Shown one piece after another: positions 44,897-53,788 of a stretch of 64,000 nt of DNA; the stretch's first letter is position 1, and each line of letters begins with the position of its first letter. The translations under genes and the position numbers were made by a program. The notes beneath the pieces were generated by a model that searched no databases, was not told the origin of the DNA, and saw only the letters and a program-made list of their open reading frames with translations. The DNA comes from Niastella caeni (GTDB lineage Bacteria > Bacteroidota > Bacteroidia > Chitinophagales > Chitinophagaceae): the NCBI RefSeq assembly GCF_004834005.1, contig NZ_STFF01000003.1, positions 558,001 through 622,000 of the forward strand, read 5' to 3'.

Positions 44897-45667
44897 TTAA
44901 TTCAGATTTAAAAGATCAGTTATTTGCACAACCACCAGGTCAATAACAAATATGACGATAGATGAAACAACCACAGCCGAGTTGGCCGACTGCCCCACCC
45001 CTTCTGTTCCTTTCGCGGAATAATATCCTTTATAGCAACCGATGATGCCAACCGCAAAACCAAAAAAGAATGATTTAATAAATGCAGGCAGCACATCTCC
45101 AAACGCCAGGTTATCGAATACCTGGGTATAAAAGAGGTGAAAACTGGTTACCCCCCGAATGTTAACGCCCAAATAAGAACCAAATAATGAAATAGCATCA
45201 CCCAGCATTACCAGAACGGGTAACATAAGCGTAGCTGCCAGCACCCTGGTTACCACCAGGTATTTGAATGGATTTGTGCCGGAAACTTCCATCGCATCTA
45301 TTTGTTCCGTTACCTTCATAGACCCCAGCTCTGCACCGATACTGCTGCCGATCTTGCCGGCAAAGATCAAAGCGGTGATCACAGGCCCTATTTCACGAAC
45401 GATAGCAATCCCCACCATGGCCGGAAGCTGGGATTCCACTCCATACTCGATCAGCGATGGCCGCAATTGCATGGTTAAAACCAATCCCATGATGAAACCG
45501 GTTAAGCCTATCAAAGGGAGTGACTTATACCCTATTACAAAACACTGCCTGATAAATTCCGATATCTCATACCTGGGCTTGAAAGCCTCTTTAAAGAATC
45601 GGATTGCAAAGACCGACACGTCGCCTGTTTCCTGCAAGAATCTGCTTGTTTTAACCGGTATCGCCAT
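44897..45667 (-). CDS. mlaE: MlaE-type permease
   Basis: A 256-residue membrane protein with five to six helices, including FIMGLVLTMQLRPSLIEYG and GPVITALIFAGKIGSSIGAELGSMKVTEQIDAMEV, the hallmark MlaE coupling helix. First gene of the MlaEFD-ppsA unit. Confidence 0.94.
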   Translation of the reverse strand: MAIPVKTSRFLQETGDVSVFAIRFFKEAFKPRYEISEFIRQCFVIGYKSLPLIGLTGFIMGLVLTMQLRPSLIEYGVESQLPAMVGIAIVREIGPVITALIFAGKIGSSIGAELGSMKVTEQIDAMEVSGTNPFKYLVVTRVLAATLMLPVLVMLGDAISLFGSYLGVNIRGVTSFHLFYTQVFDNLAFGDVLPAFIKSFFFGFAVGIIGCYKGYYSAKGTEGVGQSANSAVVVSSIVIFVIDLVVVQITDLLNLN

Positions 45668-45682
45668 AAAATTGAATTATTC

Positions 45683-45836
45683 TAAAGGTCCACCAGTTTA
45701 AGCTATCTGATCATGAAGCCGGTCATTGAATGGAATGATAATAATCAAGTTGTAAAAATTATGTAAGCAGCTGATAAAACTCACCACGGTCAATGACAAT
45801 CATCCTGGAATTAAGATCTTAATTCGATTAGCTTTA
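45683..45836. promoter_or_regulatory. Divergent box region: MlaE operon and AI-2E gene
   Basis: MlaE side: proximal TGAA-GCCG-GTCA (45714-45725, one mismatch), distal TGAT-AATA-ATCA (45736-45747, perfect), centres 22 bp apart; weak -7 GACCTTTA (minus, 45683-45690) begins 29.5 bp from the proximal centre. AI-2E side: distal TGAT-AAAA-CTCA (45772-45783) and proximal TGAC-AATC-ATCC (45794-45805), both one mismatch, 22 bp apart; TAGCTTTA (45829-45836) begins 29.5 bp from the proximal centre, only a few bases before the start codon. Confidence 0.65.
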
Positions 45837-45839
45837 AAT

Positions 45840-46964
45840 ATGATCAACAATGCTTACAATAACCATTCGATTTTAAAAAATCTGCAGATCATCGTATTAA
45901 CTGCGGTTATCCTGTATTTTGGCAAAGCCCTGTTTATTCCGCTCGCTTACAGTTTACTCATTGCCATGGTGCTGTATCCTGGATGCAAGTGGCTTGAGCA
46001 ACACCGGTGGCCACGCAGCCTTACCATCGGTGCAGGATTATTTATTGTTGTTATTCTTTTTGGTCTCCTGCTTGGTCTTTTGTTTATTCAGATCAATGTA
46101 CTCCGGGAAGATATTCCGCAACTACTTGAGAAAGTAAGGCCCTCTTTGCATGAACTGCAGCAATGGATCGCATCAGGTTTTAACATCTCAGTCGCCGCCC
46201 AGAATGAATGGTTGCAACAGATAATACGTAATTTCAGCAACAGCACAAGCAGTATACTGCAATCGACCATCACGGCTACAGCCGGCGGATTATTTACATT
46301 ATTTCTTATACCTGTATATGCGGCTTTATTCCTTTACAACAGGGAGGTGTTTGTTCAATTTCTGGAAAAACTAACAGGCAGCCAATACAGTAAACAATTA
46401 AAATCTCTGTTACATGAAACCACGCATACTTATTTTAATTTCATTAAAGGCATGGCGATGGTTTATCTTATTGTGGGCGTGTTAAACAGTATCGGGTTAA
46501 TGGCGCTTGGCATTCCGCATGCAATACTTTTTGGTATGCTAACAGCCATTATGACGATCATTCCATATATAGGAATAATTGTAAGTGCGCTATTGCCCAT
46601 CACCGTTGCCTGGATCACCAAAGACAGCATCTGGTACCCAATTGGCGTGGTAGCTGTTTTTACCTTCGTGCAGTACCTGGAAGCTTACCTGATCTTTCCT
46701 AAAGTAGTTGCCACCCAGATAAAAGTAAGTACCTGGGCCACATTGGTAGCTATTATAGCCGGCGGACTTTTATGGGGCATCTCAGGCATGATCCTGTTTA
46801 TTCCATTAATAGGAATACTAAAGCTTATAAGCGATAGTATTCCCGAATTGAAAGCCCTGAATATTTTACTGGGGCGATCTGCGCCAGTTAACGTTCAACA
46901 AAACAGAGCCAAAGGCAATACAAACAAGCAGCGCAAAAATGAACCAGCCGAAGAAGGGCGTTAA
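45840..46964 (+). CDS. AI-2E family transporter (PerM/YdiK-like)
   Basis: A 374-residue inner-membrane protein with about seven helices and a long amphipathic segment (about 85-150: INVLREDIPQLLEKVRPSLHELQQW), the pattern of the AI-2E group. IPHAILFGMLTAIMTIIPYIGI and the FPKVVATQIKVSTW loop are conserved family signatures. Known members export small molecules or ions and are not all autoinducer carriers. Its last 33 codons overlap the opposite-strand gene at 46866-48044. The start codon lies almost at the predicted start of transcription. Confidence 0.88.
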   Translation: MINNAYNNHSILKNLQIIVLTAVILYFGKALFIPLAYSLLIAMVLYPGCKWLEQHRWPRSLTIGAGLFIVVILFGLLLGLLFIQINVLREDIPQLLEKVRPSLHELQQWIASGFNISVAAQNEWLQQIIRNFSNSTSSILQSTITATAGGLFTLFLIPVYAALFLYNREVFVQFLEKLTGSQYSKQLKSLLHETTHTYFNFIKGMAMVYLIVGVLNSIGLMALGIPHAILFGMLTAIMTIIPYIGIIVSALLPITVAWITKDSIWYPIGVVAVFTFVQYLEAYLIFPKVVATQIKVSTWATLVAIIAGGLLWGISGMILFIPLIGILKLISDSIPELKALNILLGRSAPVNVQQNRAKGNTNKQRKNEPAEEGR

Positions 46965-48044
46965 AGAAACGATCCTGAAAATTATAAAAATGCCCAGCGC
47001 CACGAACACCATCCGCCAGTATGACCAGTTTGTTGCAGAACGGCTATTGAGCCAGTTCGCCGCTACAACCGATGTAATGGTACCGGCAAAAACTGCCAGT
47101 ATAATATAACTGAATAACAAAATAACACCTACCGGTACACCGATAATGGTAATGCAGGCAATCGCTGCCGCCACCGGCACGCCAATCCAGAATAAGAAAC
47201 CATATCCAAACGACCTCAGTGCCTTATCATAAGCAGTTTGCCCCGCCTTTTTCATAGTGCGGCCAAACAGATGCTGTATGATCATGATCATAATGAACAC
47301 CATGCCCACATACCACAACAACCCAAATACCGACGAAAAACCAAGAAAATACCAGTGTTCCCGATCTATTCGCAGAGATGGATCATATATGGCCTGGCCT
47401 TTTTTAACTGAATTATTGAAGTTAACATCCCTTGAGGGGCTCCAGTAACGCACATCATTATTAAAAGCGGCCGTATTCCCTATGGTAAGTTCATCACCCG
47501 CCACTAAAACAGACCGCCCGTTCACGCTACCATTAATAGTAATATCACCCCCCCGGCAATCAATATCTTTCATTACAGCGCCATTTAATAATAATTCACC
47601 TGATGCCGATCTCACTGAACCAGTCACCTGGCCATCGATTGTTATTTCCCCGCCTGCAGATATCAGGTTACCTATCACAGCATCTTTATTGATAGCAATT
47701 TTACCCCCGGTAACAACCACATCGCCCGCAACATTTTTAAATATATTCAGTTTGCCACCTGCACAACGTATGTCATCTCCAACATAGCCATTGAAAGAAA
47801 TGGTTCCTCCAGCCGCCAGTATATCGTTTGAGATACTATCATTTATGGTAACTGTTCCCCCGGTGACTATCAGGTCTCCATAAACAGGCGCATTGATTAT
47901 TATATCACCCCCGGCGATATAAACGTCCTCATAAACCGGTTTATCGATAACAAGATTTTTACCCGATTGAATACGTATGGCTTTGACTGAGCACATAATG
48001 CTCAGCATTATCATAAGTAAAAATATGTGTTTCATATGTTTCAT
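46866..48044 (-). CDS. Beta-helix (bactofilin-like) membrane protein
   Basis: A 392-residue exported protein: signal peptide (about 1-22), then a right-handed beta-helix of short repeats of the kind NAPVYGDLIVTGG, NGYVGDDIRCAGG, DGQVTGSVRSASG (about 30-215), and a C-terminal membrane domain with four helices (about 245-385). The repeats resemble bactofilin/polymer-forming domains. Paired with the unknown gene at 48095-48514 on the same strand. Its 3' end overlaps the AI-2E gene by 99 bases. Confidence 0.75.
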   Translation of the reverse strand: MKHMKHIFLLMIMLSIMCSVKAIRIQSGKNLVIDKPVYEDVYIAGGDIIINAPVYGDLIVTGGTVTINDSISNDILAAGGTISFNGYVGDDIRCAGGKLNIFKNVAGDVVVTGGKIAINKDAVIGNLISAGGEITIDGQVTGSVRSASGELLLNGAVMKDIDCRGGDITINGSVNGRSVLVAGDELTIGNTAAFNNDVRYWSPSRDVNFNNSVKKGQAIYDPSLRIDREHWYFLGFSSVFGLLWYVGMVFIMIMIIQHLFGRTMKKAGQTAYDKALRSFGYGFLFWIGVPVAAAIACITIIGVPVGVILLFSYIILAVFAGTITSVVAANWLNSRSATNWSYWRMVFVALGIFIIFRIVSLTPFFGWFIFALLVCIAFGSVLLNVNWRRSPQ

Positions 48045-48094
48045 TTAAAAAGTGGCTATGGTGAGCAATAAACACAGGGAAATTAAATTACAAC

Positions 48095-48514
48095 TTAATC
48101 CACATCTCTATTCAGATCAAAATCATCATCTTTATCTTTAGGTTTCCTGCCGGTGGTGATCTCTCTACTTAAATCATTTTGTTGCTTAAGACTCCAGCTA
48201 TCCGACATGGAAGATTCCAGCCATACATTCCCATACCTTCTGAATAACTGGGTACACAAACCGAATTTGTCCATAAAGGCTTTTTCCAGGTCCGATACTG
48301 TCATCATGTCTTCAACTACAACTTCTCCCTCAGGTATATTGGGTTTCTTAATGTCACTAAATTTATAATTATGTGCAATCTTATTTTTACTCAGCTTTTG
48401 ACCACTTTGAAGATCGAGATTTTTTAAGAACTCAATTTTAAGAAAAGGGTAAGCCCGGTTAAACTCCTGTTGCACATCCTTAATCAATCTGTCTCCGTTA
48501 ATCAGCAACTTCAT
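48095..48514 (-). CDS. Unrecognised soluble protein (139 aa)
   Basis: Start at the MKLLINGDRL methionine; the longer frame to 48619 would run into the promoter boxes. The protein is charged, with no signal peptide or membrane segment, a VVEDMMTVSDLEKAFMDKFGL helix, a RRYGNVWLESSMSDSWSLKQQN stretch and an acidic, disordered C-terminus (KDKDDDFDLNRDVD). I know no family. First gene of the unit with the beta-helix protein. Confidence 0.6.
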   Translation of the reverse strand: MKLLINGDRLIKDVQQEFNRAYPFLKIEFLKNLDLQSGQKLSKNKIAHNYKFSDIKKPNIPEGEVVVEDMMTVSDLEKAFMDKFGLCTQLFRRYGNVWLESSMSDSWSLKQQNDLSREITTGRKPKDKDDDFDLNRDVD

Positions 48515-48553
48515 ATAAAATACTTTAAGCTTGTTAATTAAAAGCCTTACATA

Positions 48554-48618
48554 ACAAGTTATTATAATAAAAAGACAGGATATATGATAATTAATAGCAG
48601 GGGGGATGATAATAATCA
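48554..48618 (-). promoter_or_regulatory. Tandem-box promoter of the unknown gene/beta-helix unit
   Basis: Distal TGAT-AATA-ATCA at 48607-48618 (perfect), identical to the distal box at 45736-45747; proximal TGAT-AATT-AATA at 48585-48596 (two mismatches); centres 22 bp apart. -7-like TAACTTGT (minus, 48554-48561) begins 29.5 bp from the proximal centre. Confidence 0.62.
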
Positions 48619-48644
48619 AAGTAAACTGCTTCGTATGGGAATTT

Positions 48645-49958
48645 TCAAAAACCTATAACAACCTGGATCACTCCTCCGTTAAACTTTCCTTCATTCCTAT
48701 AATCTTCCTGTGGAAAATCCTTGTAATATTGATTCACGGCCTCAGCTTTTAATAAGATATTGTTTGTAAAAAAATATCCTGCAGCCATGACCACCCGGTC
48801 AATCTTAACGTTGTTTATAATTCCCTGAAGACGGGCAGTAACCGCATTATACCTGGAGGCTATAAATAAGTTTTCCTTATTGCCAAACCTGAATACCCAG
48901 TCAACAGCATATTGTTTTATAGGGCGCGCCCTGTTCTCTGTTGCATTACGGCCCCGGGCTTCTTCATAAGTTGCAAATACTTCGAAGCCTATTAACTTAA
49001 AAAATCCATTCAACTGAAAAGCACTCACCTTGTTGGTGAAGCCGGGATTTAATCTTCCGGAGAATGCATTGGCAGCATAGGTAACACCCGGGGCTTTTTC
49101 CATTACCATAAAATAGTTCGATCCTGCCCCTTCCCCTGCAAATAAGGAATTATTTTCCGAGCTGGCATCATAATAGAAAGAACCAGACAGCCTTAACCTG
49201 AACCTTTCCCCTACACTTTTATCCATACCGGCCTTCCCGTAAAATGCCGGGGAATTATGAATCTGTCCATTCTGGAGAGATACTATCTGCGAATCTCTAT
49301 TATTCCACATCACGCCATTGGAAATACCAGCCAAAGCAAAGAAGCCATTTTTGCGTGCATGCACTTCAGCGCCCGTTTCAGTTGCACAAGCATCAACAAT
49401 GTAATTTTCAATAAAAGGATTGTAAATAGCCTGGCCGCCATCAGAACGCCGGAAATGAGCGTCGCCATAATTTACTTCCATTAGCCCAGTCCTGATTGTT
49501 ATAACCTGCATCAGTTTTTCCCACAACTCACTATCCAAGGGCAGCTTATCGAATTGCAGGTAACCTGCTTTCAGCCTTGCTTCATTGCGGGAACGTGTAG
49601 ATAAATAGCAGGTCAAATTAAACCTGGTGCCTGTGATCAATTGAACATCCATACTGAAGTTGGCCATTGCAGGGGTAAACCCGGGATGGATCGTATAAAG
49701 TGCATTATCCGCTTTTCCATCGGCATCGTTGGAATGCGACAGTGACTGGTATGCCTGGGCCAAACCAGCCCCTAAACGAAATTTAATGCCCTTAAAAGCT
49801 TCAACAGGTTCTTTCGGCGATTCAAAAACATTGACCCCGCGTTTATCGTAATACCTGAAGTTTGGCAAACTGTCGAATTGAGCAGTTAGTTCAAGCGGCA
49901 ATAAACCCAGTTGCAGAACCATCCAATGCGCTGCAACATGCATCACAAAATCTTTCAT
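48645..49958 (-). CDS. Outer-membrane porin-like barrel, paralogue of 38574-39929
   Basis: 437 residues, alignable end to end with the porin at 38574: FRLGAGLAQAYQSL, IRTGLMEVNYGDAHFRRSDGG, YNPFIENYIVDACATETGAEV and a terminal VIQVVIGF strand. Signal sequence is weak and ends about LTAQ. It is the last gene after the ABC system (49997, 50682, 51941), so each porin paralogue serves a different tandem-box operon. Confidence 0.82.
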   Translation of the reverse strand: MKDFVMHVAAHWMVLQLGLLPLELTAQFDSLPNFRYYDKRGVNVFESPKEPVEAFKGIKFRLGAGLAQAYQSLSHSNDADGKADNALYTIHPGFTPAMANFSMDVQLITGTRFNLTCYLSTRSRNEARLKAGYLQFDKLPLDSELWEKLMQVITIRTGLMEVNYGDAHFRRSDGGQAIYNPFIENYIVDACATETGAEVHARKNGFFALAGISNGVMWNNRDSQIVSLQNGQIHNSPAFYGKAGMDKSVGERFRLRLSGSFYYDASSENNSLFAGEGAGSNYFMVMEKAPGVTYAANAFSGRLNPGFTNKVSAFQLNGFFKLIGFEVFATYEEARGRNATENRARPIKQYAVDWVFRFGNKENLFIASRYNAVTARLQGIINNVKIDRVVMAAGYFFTNNILLKAEAVNQYYKDFPQEDYRNEGKFNGGVIQVVIGF

Positions 49959-49996
49959 ATTGCCAGATTTAGAAATTACTAAAAAAGGTTGTTCGT

Positions 49997-50671
49997 CTAT
50001 GTTTTGATCCTTCCATCGGCCATTTCAAGAATACGATTCGATTTGCGGGCAAAATCATGATCATGCGTAACCGCAATGATCGTGTTACCTTCCTGTGCCA
50101 GTTGATTGAATATGTTGAATATTATGGTTGTATTGGCAGAATCGAGATTGCCTGTGGGTTCATCTGCCATAATGATCTTTGGATCATTGATCAATGCACG
50201 GGCAATGGCCACCCTTTGTTGCTGCCCACCCGATAATTTACCCGAAAGTTTGTGTGCATGCTCATGCATATCCATTTGCTTTAGCTTTTCCATTGCACGT
50301 TGTTCTACTTCCTGGTATTCCAGCTTTCGCAGCTTTAAAGCAGGTAACATCACATTTTCAAGCGCTGTAAATTCAGGAAGCAGAAAATGAAACTGAAATA
50401 CAAATCCGATGTGCTCATTCCTGAAACGGGCCATAGCGTTCTCATTTAATCCGGTAACGGTAACACCATTAATGATCACTATTCCTTCATACGCAGTGTC
50501 GAGCGTAGACAACAGATATAATAAAGTTGACTTACCACAACCTGATTTACCCATGATAGACACAAATTCTCCTTCCTGAATAGACAGGGAGATATCATGT
50601 AAAATCTGGGTAGTATCCGGTTCATGAAAATATTTATTAAGCTTTTCTGCTTTCAGTACATTCTGCTGCAT
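49997..50671 (-). CDS. ABC transporter ATP-binding protein, MacB/LolD-type
   Basis: 224 residues with Walker A GKSGCGKST, Q-loop FVFQFHF, signature LSGGQQQR and Walker B IMADEPTGNLD. Follows the permease by 10 bases. Works with the permease and the membrane fusion protein, a MacAB-like arrangement. Confidence 0.93.
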   Translation of the reverse strand: MQQNVLKAEKLNKYFHEPDTTQILHDISLSIQEGEFVSIMGKSGCGKSTLLYLLSTLDTAYEGIVIINGVTVTGLNENAMARFRNEHIGFVFQFHFLLPEFTALENVMLPALKLRKLEYQEVEQRAMEKLKQMDMHEHAHKLSGKLSGGQQQRVAIARALINDPKIIMADEPTGNLDSANTTIIFNIFNQLAQEGNTIIAVTHDHDFARKSNRILEMADGRIKT

Positions 50672-50681
50672 ACAATTCGTT

Positions 50682-51944
50682 TTATCCTCTTAAAATGGTT
50701 ACCGGATCTACCCTCGACGCTTTTAGCGCCGGCAATAAACCGGCCAGCCCGGTAGTAAGAAGGCCAAAGATCATTCCTACCACATAATAACTTGTATCAA
50801 AATTCACCGGGAAATGTTTTATAATTATCCATTCATCTTCCGGCCACGGCACCTTCGATAATGCATAAGATAAAAGGAAGCCCAGCAACAGTCCTGCCAT
50901 TGCGCCTATCAGCCCAATGATCAGTGACTGTGATAAAAAGATCTGTACAATGTCTTTCCTGGCAAAACCTTCGGCCTTCAAAATGGCAATGTCTTTCATT
51001 TTGCCAATGATCACCATGTTCATAATATTGTAAATACCAAATCCTGCGATCAGTAATAACGTAAAGCTTAACACATATGTAAACGTATCCCTGATCAGGT
51101 TGCCTGCCTTAACAGATGCATTCACTGTTTCCCAGTCCTCTGCTTTGTAGCCATATTTCCTTGATAAATCGGGCGCCAGTGCAGCGGCCTCGTTCATATC
51201 TTTCAGCTTTAAGCGAATGTCGGTGATATAATCGCGGCTTTTACCCAATAACTGTTGCATACTTGTAATACTTACATATGCTTTGTATTCATCCATGGTG
51301 GCAATTCCGAATTTATAGGTACCCACTACCCTGAACCGCAACCGGGCTCCTGATGGCGCCGTGGCGGTTACCATATCTCCTGTTGTTACATTTAATTTAT
51401 TGGCCAGTTTATAGCCTAACAAAATACCATTACCTGCAGTTAATAAATTTTCAGGGCGCCCGCTGGCCATTTTATCAGTGAGCCCGAAAAGCCGGTCTTC
51501 TTCTCTTATGTCTACCCCATCGAGCGAGGCTCCCAGTTGCACAGGGCCATAGTTAAAAAGTATTTGAGCCGATACCAGGGGCGATACCACATGTACTTCA
51601 TTAAGTTTGCGAAGGTCTTCAATAATACCAGAAGCGTTTTTCAGGTTCAGGTTTATTTGTTTGGGGCGGGGATGTCGAACTATGATCCAGTTGTTCTGCT
51701 TTTCGCCGAAGAATTGTTTGGTAACGGAGGAAGCATAATCTGTTTTATAATCATTGTAAATACGGATATCCGGCGTTACCGACAACATGATACCTTCGAA
51801 GAAATCGTTCATACCTTTCATAAAGCTCATCATAAGAATGAACATGCCAATACCGAAGGTAACACCTAACATGGCCACGATGGTTTGGCGTTTGCGTGAC
51901 AGCAGGTGCACTTTCATAATTTTAAAATTCACCGGCAGTTTCAT
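50682..51944 (-). CDS. ABC transporter permease, MacB/LolC-type
   Basis: 420 residues with an N-terminal helix (about 22-40), a large periplasmic domain, and three C-terminal helices; it ends ALKASRVDPVTILRG, typical for the family. It overlaps the fusion protein gene by 4 bases, so the two are translationally coupled. A single permease gene here suggests a homodimer. Confidence 0.92.
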   Translation of the reverse strand: MKLPVNFKIMKVHLLSRKRQTIVAMLGVTFGIGMFILMMSFMKGMNDFFEGIMLSVTPDIRIYNDYKTDYASSVTKQFFGEKQNNWIIVRHPRPKQINLNLKNASGIIEDLRKLNEVHVVSPLVSAQILFNYGPVQLGASLDGVDIREEDRLFGLTDKMASGRPENLLTAGNGILLGYKLANKLNVTTGDMVTATAPSGARLRFRVVGTYKFGIATMDEYKAYVSITSMQQLLGKSRDYITDIRLKLKDMNEAAALAPDLSRKYGYKAEDWETVNASVKAGNLIRDTFTYVLSFTLLLIAGFGIYNIMNMVIIGKMKDIAILKAEGFARKDIVQIFLSQSLIIGLIGAMAGLLLGFLLSYALSKVPWPEDEWIIIKHFPVNFDTSYYVVGMIFGLLTTGLAGLLPALKASRVDPVTILRG

Positions 51945-53065
51945 GGTTCATCGTTTTGGGAGGTGAGCAGCACGGCTGTTCCTTCATTGAGGCCGGCAAT
52001 AATTTCTACATGATCAAGTGTGGTAATGCCTGTTTGTACGGCAGTTTTCTTTGCAGTTCTGTTTACCTGTATCCAAACGCTGTTATCACTGGTTAAAGCA
52101 TTGCGAGGCAATACCAGCGCCTGATCTTTCTTTTGTACAATAATATTCGCCTCTACAGAGCTGTGAATGAAGGAAGGCGCCGCCCGTTTGGTAAATAATG
52201 CATCTACCCTGAAAGTCTGGTCCTGTTCATTCATTACCGGATAAATGTATGATACTACGGCCTCGTAAATGGTGTTTCCGGTAACATCTGTCTGCAGCAA
52301 TACCTGCTGACCGGTTTTAAGTTTACCAATGTCCTGCTGGTCTACAGCCAGGCGGATCACCAGGTTGCCCGGTGATCCTGCCAACGCCACTACTTCATTT
52401 ATATTCACCGTTTCTCCCGCTTCCTTGTACGTTTGGTATACGATCCCGTCCCGGTCGCTCCTGATATAATATTCCTGCAGATCTTTATCAAACGTAGTTA
52501 ACTGACTGTGGGCATTGCTGTGTGAAACCTTCAGGTCGTTCAGGGCCGCATAATATTTCTGCTCAGCAATCTTCTTCTGATTCTGTGATACCTGGTAACT
52601 GGTATATACATTATCGAGGTTGTTTTTGGTGCCAATACCCTGCGACCACAGGTTTTTATACCGGAGATAAGTAATAGAATCGTTGGCGTGCTTTACAACA
52701 GCATTTTGTAAAGTTAATTTCAGGTCGTTTAATAAAGGGGATCGATCAGAGAGGTTAACGACCAAATTCTGATAATTTTTCAAAGCTGCGTCGTACCTTT
52801 TCCTGGCTGCTTCATGGCTGATAACAAATAACAATTGTCCCTTTTTTACGGTATCCCCATCCCTTACCAGTTTTTTAATAATAGCACCGCTTGTTAAGGC
52901 AGCGAGCTTGTATTCATTTTCAGGAATGATCTTACCTGAGGCATATACTGTTTCAATAATGTCTTTTCGTTCGGGATATATAACTGGCGCTTTGTTACAA
53001 CTGAACCATGACAGCATTATGACCCCAAAGCCAATCATCCAATGGTGGCAGGTTATTACTAACAT
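51941..53065 (-). CDS. HlyD/RND-type membrane fusion protein, lipoprotein
   Basis: A 374-residue periplasmic adaptor. A hydrophobic leader ends in an LSWFSC lipobox; the MIGFG start at 53038 is an alternative. Two lipoyl halves (AALTSGAIIKKLVRDGDTVKKGQLL and YIRSDRDGIVYQTYKEAGETV) flank a coiled-coil hairpin (about 75-165). It bridges the ABC permease and an outer-membrane exit; no TolC gene is nearby, but a porin is. Confidence 0.9.
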   Translation of the reverse strand: MLVITCHHWMIGFGVIMLSWFSCNKAPVIYPERKDIIETVYASGKIIPENEYKLAALTSGAIIKKLVRDGDTVKKGQLLFVISHEAARKRYDAALKNYQNLVVNLSDRSPLLNDLKLTLQNAVVKHANDSITYLRYKNLWSQGIGTKNNLDNVYTSYQVSQNQKKIAEQKYYAALNDLKVSHSNAHSQLTTFDKDLQEYYIRSDRDGIVYQTYKEAGETVNINEVVALAGSPGNLVIRLAVDQQDIGKLKTGQQVLLQTDVTGNTIYEAVVSYIYPVMNEQDQTFRVDALFTKRAAPSFIHSSVEANIIVQKKDQALVLPRNALTSDNSVWIQVNRTAKKTAVQTGITTLDHVEIIAGLNEGTAVLLTSQNDEP

Positions 53066-53092
53066 AATTGTTCGACCTCTTTATTTGTTGCT

Positions 53093-53157
53093 GCAAATTA
53101 ACGCTGCAGTGGCCCGAAAGGCATGATAGCGGTCAAATGAAGAACTGAAAGAAGTCA
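53093..53157 (-). promoter_or_regulatory. Tandem-box promoter of the fusion protein/ABC/porin operon
   Basis: Proximal TGAT-AGCG-GTCA at 53124-53135 (perfect), distal TGAA-AGAA-GTCA at 53146-53157 (one mismatch), centres 22 bp apart; -7-like TAATTTGC (minus, 53093-53100) begins 29.5 bp from the proximal centre. Predicted leader about 23 bases. Confidence 0.7.
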
Positions 53158-53249
53158 GCCGGAAGCAAATTAACGCAGCGCCATAAAACAGGCATCACGT
53201 AATTTCCTGAAATACGTTGTATGGCCCCCCAAAAAAGCGCCCTGTTTTT

Positions 53250-53543
53250 CTAACTATAGTAACAGATATAGGCTACATCCGTAGCACAATTTACTTCAAA
53301 TGATGTGTGTGCGGCTATTTCAAAAGCATCATCCTTCCTGTGCGTGAGCCAGTCGCCGCCTTTCACCTTTGTGCTCATGGTTCCTGAAATAATTACCATC
53401 GTCTCAAGCGAAGAGGTGTTAAATACATAAGTTCCCTTTTTCATAACTCCTACAGTTGCTGGCCCTTTCTCAGTTTCGATACCCAGGCTTTGCACTTTTC
53501 CATCAAAATATACATTATGCGAAATGTTATCGGAACTGCTCAT
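53250..53543 (-). CDS. ppnP: Pyrimidine/purine nucleoside phosphorylase
   Basis: A 97-residue cupin-fold enzyme that splits nucleosides to base and ribose-1-phosphate. The family order is clear: N-terminal NVYFDGKVQSLGIE, then GVMKKGTYVFNTSSLETMVIISGTM and the C-terminal FEVNCATDVAYICYYS. It has no tandem boxes. In the 245 bases downstream towards the TonB gene I see no gene. Confidence 0.93.
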   Translation of the reverse strand: MSSSDNISHNVYFDGKVQSLGIETEKGPATVGVMKKGTYVFNTSSLETMVIISGTMSTKVKGGDWLTHRKDDAFEIAAHTSFEVNCATDVAYICYYS

Positions 53544-53788
53544 AAGATTAATTTATTAAGCGTTATTACTTTTTTGAGGCGCTAAATTAATTTATTCCAT
53601 GATATGATGGTGTAAAAAAAGGCCTTGAAATGGAAGTCTCACAGACTTCAATCGGGGGTTTCTCATTTCCTGGCACATGGCGTTAAGCAAAATCGTAAAG
53701 CCATAATTGCTCACTTACTACAAAACCAGCACAAGCTGCAGATCGAATTGCCTCATATGAGGGCCTTTGCAAGGCGGCCGTTTGCCCA

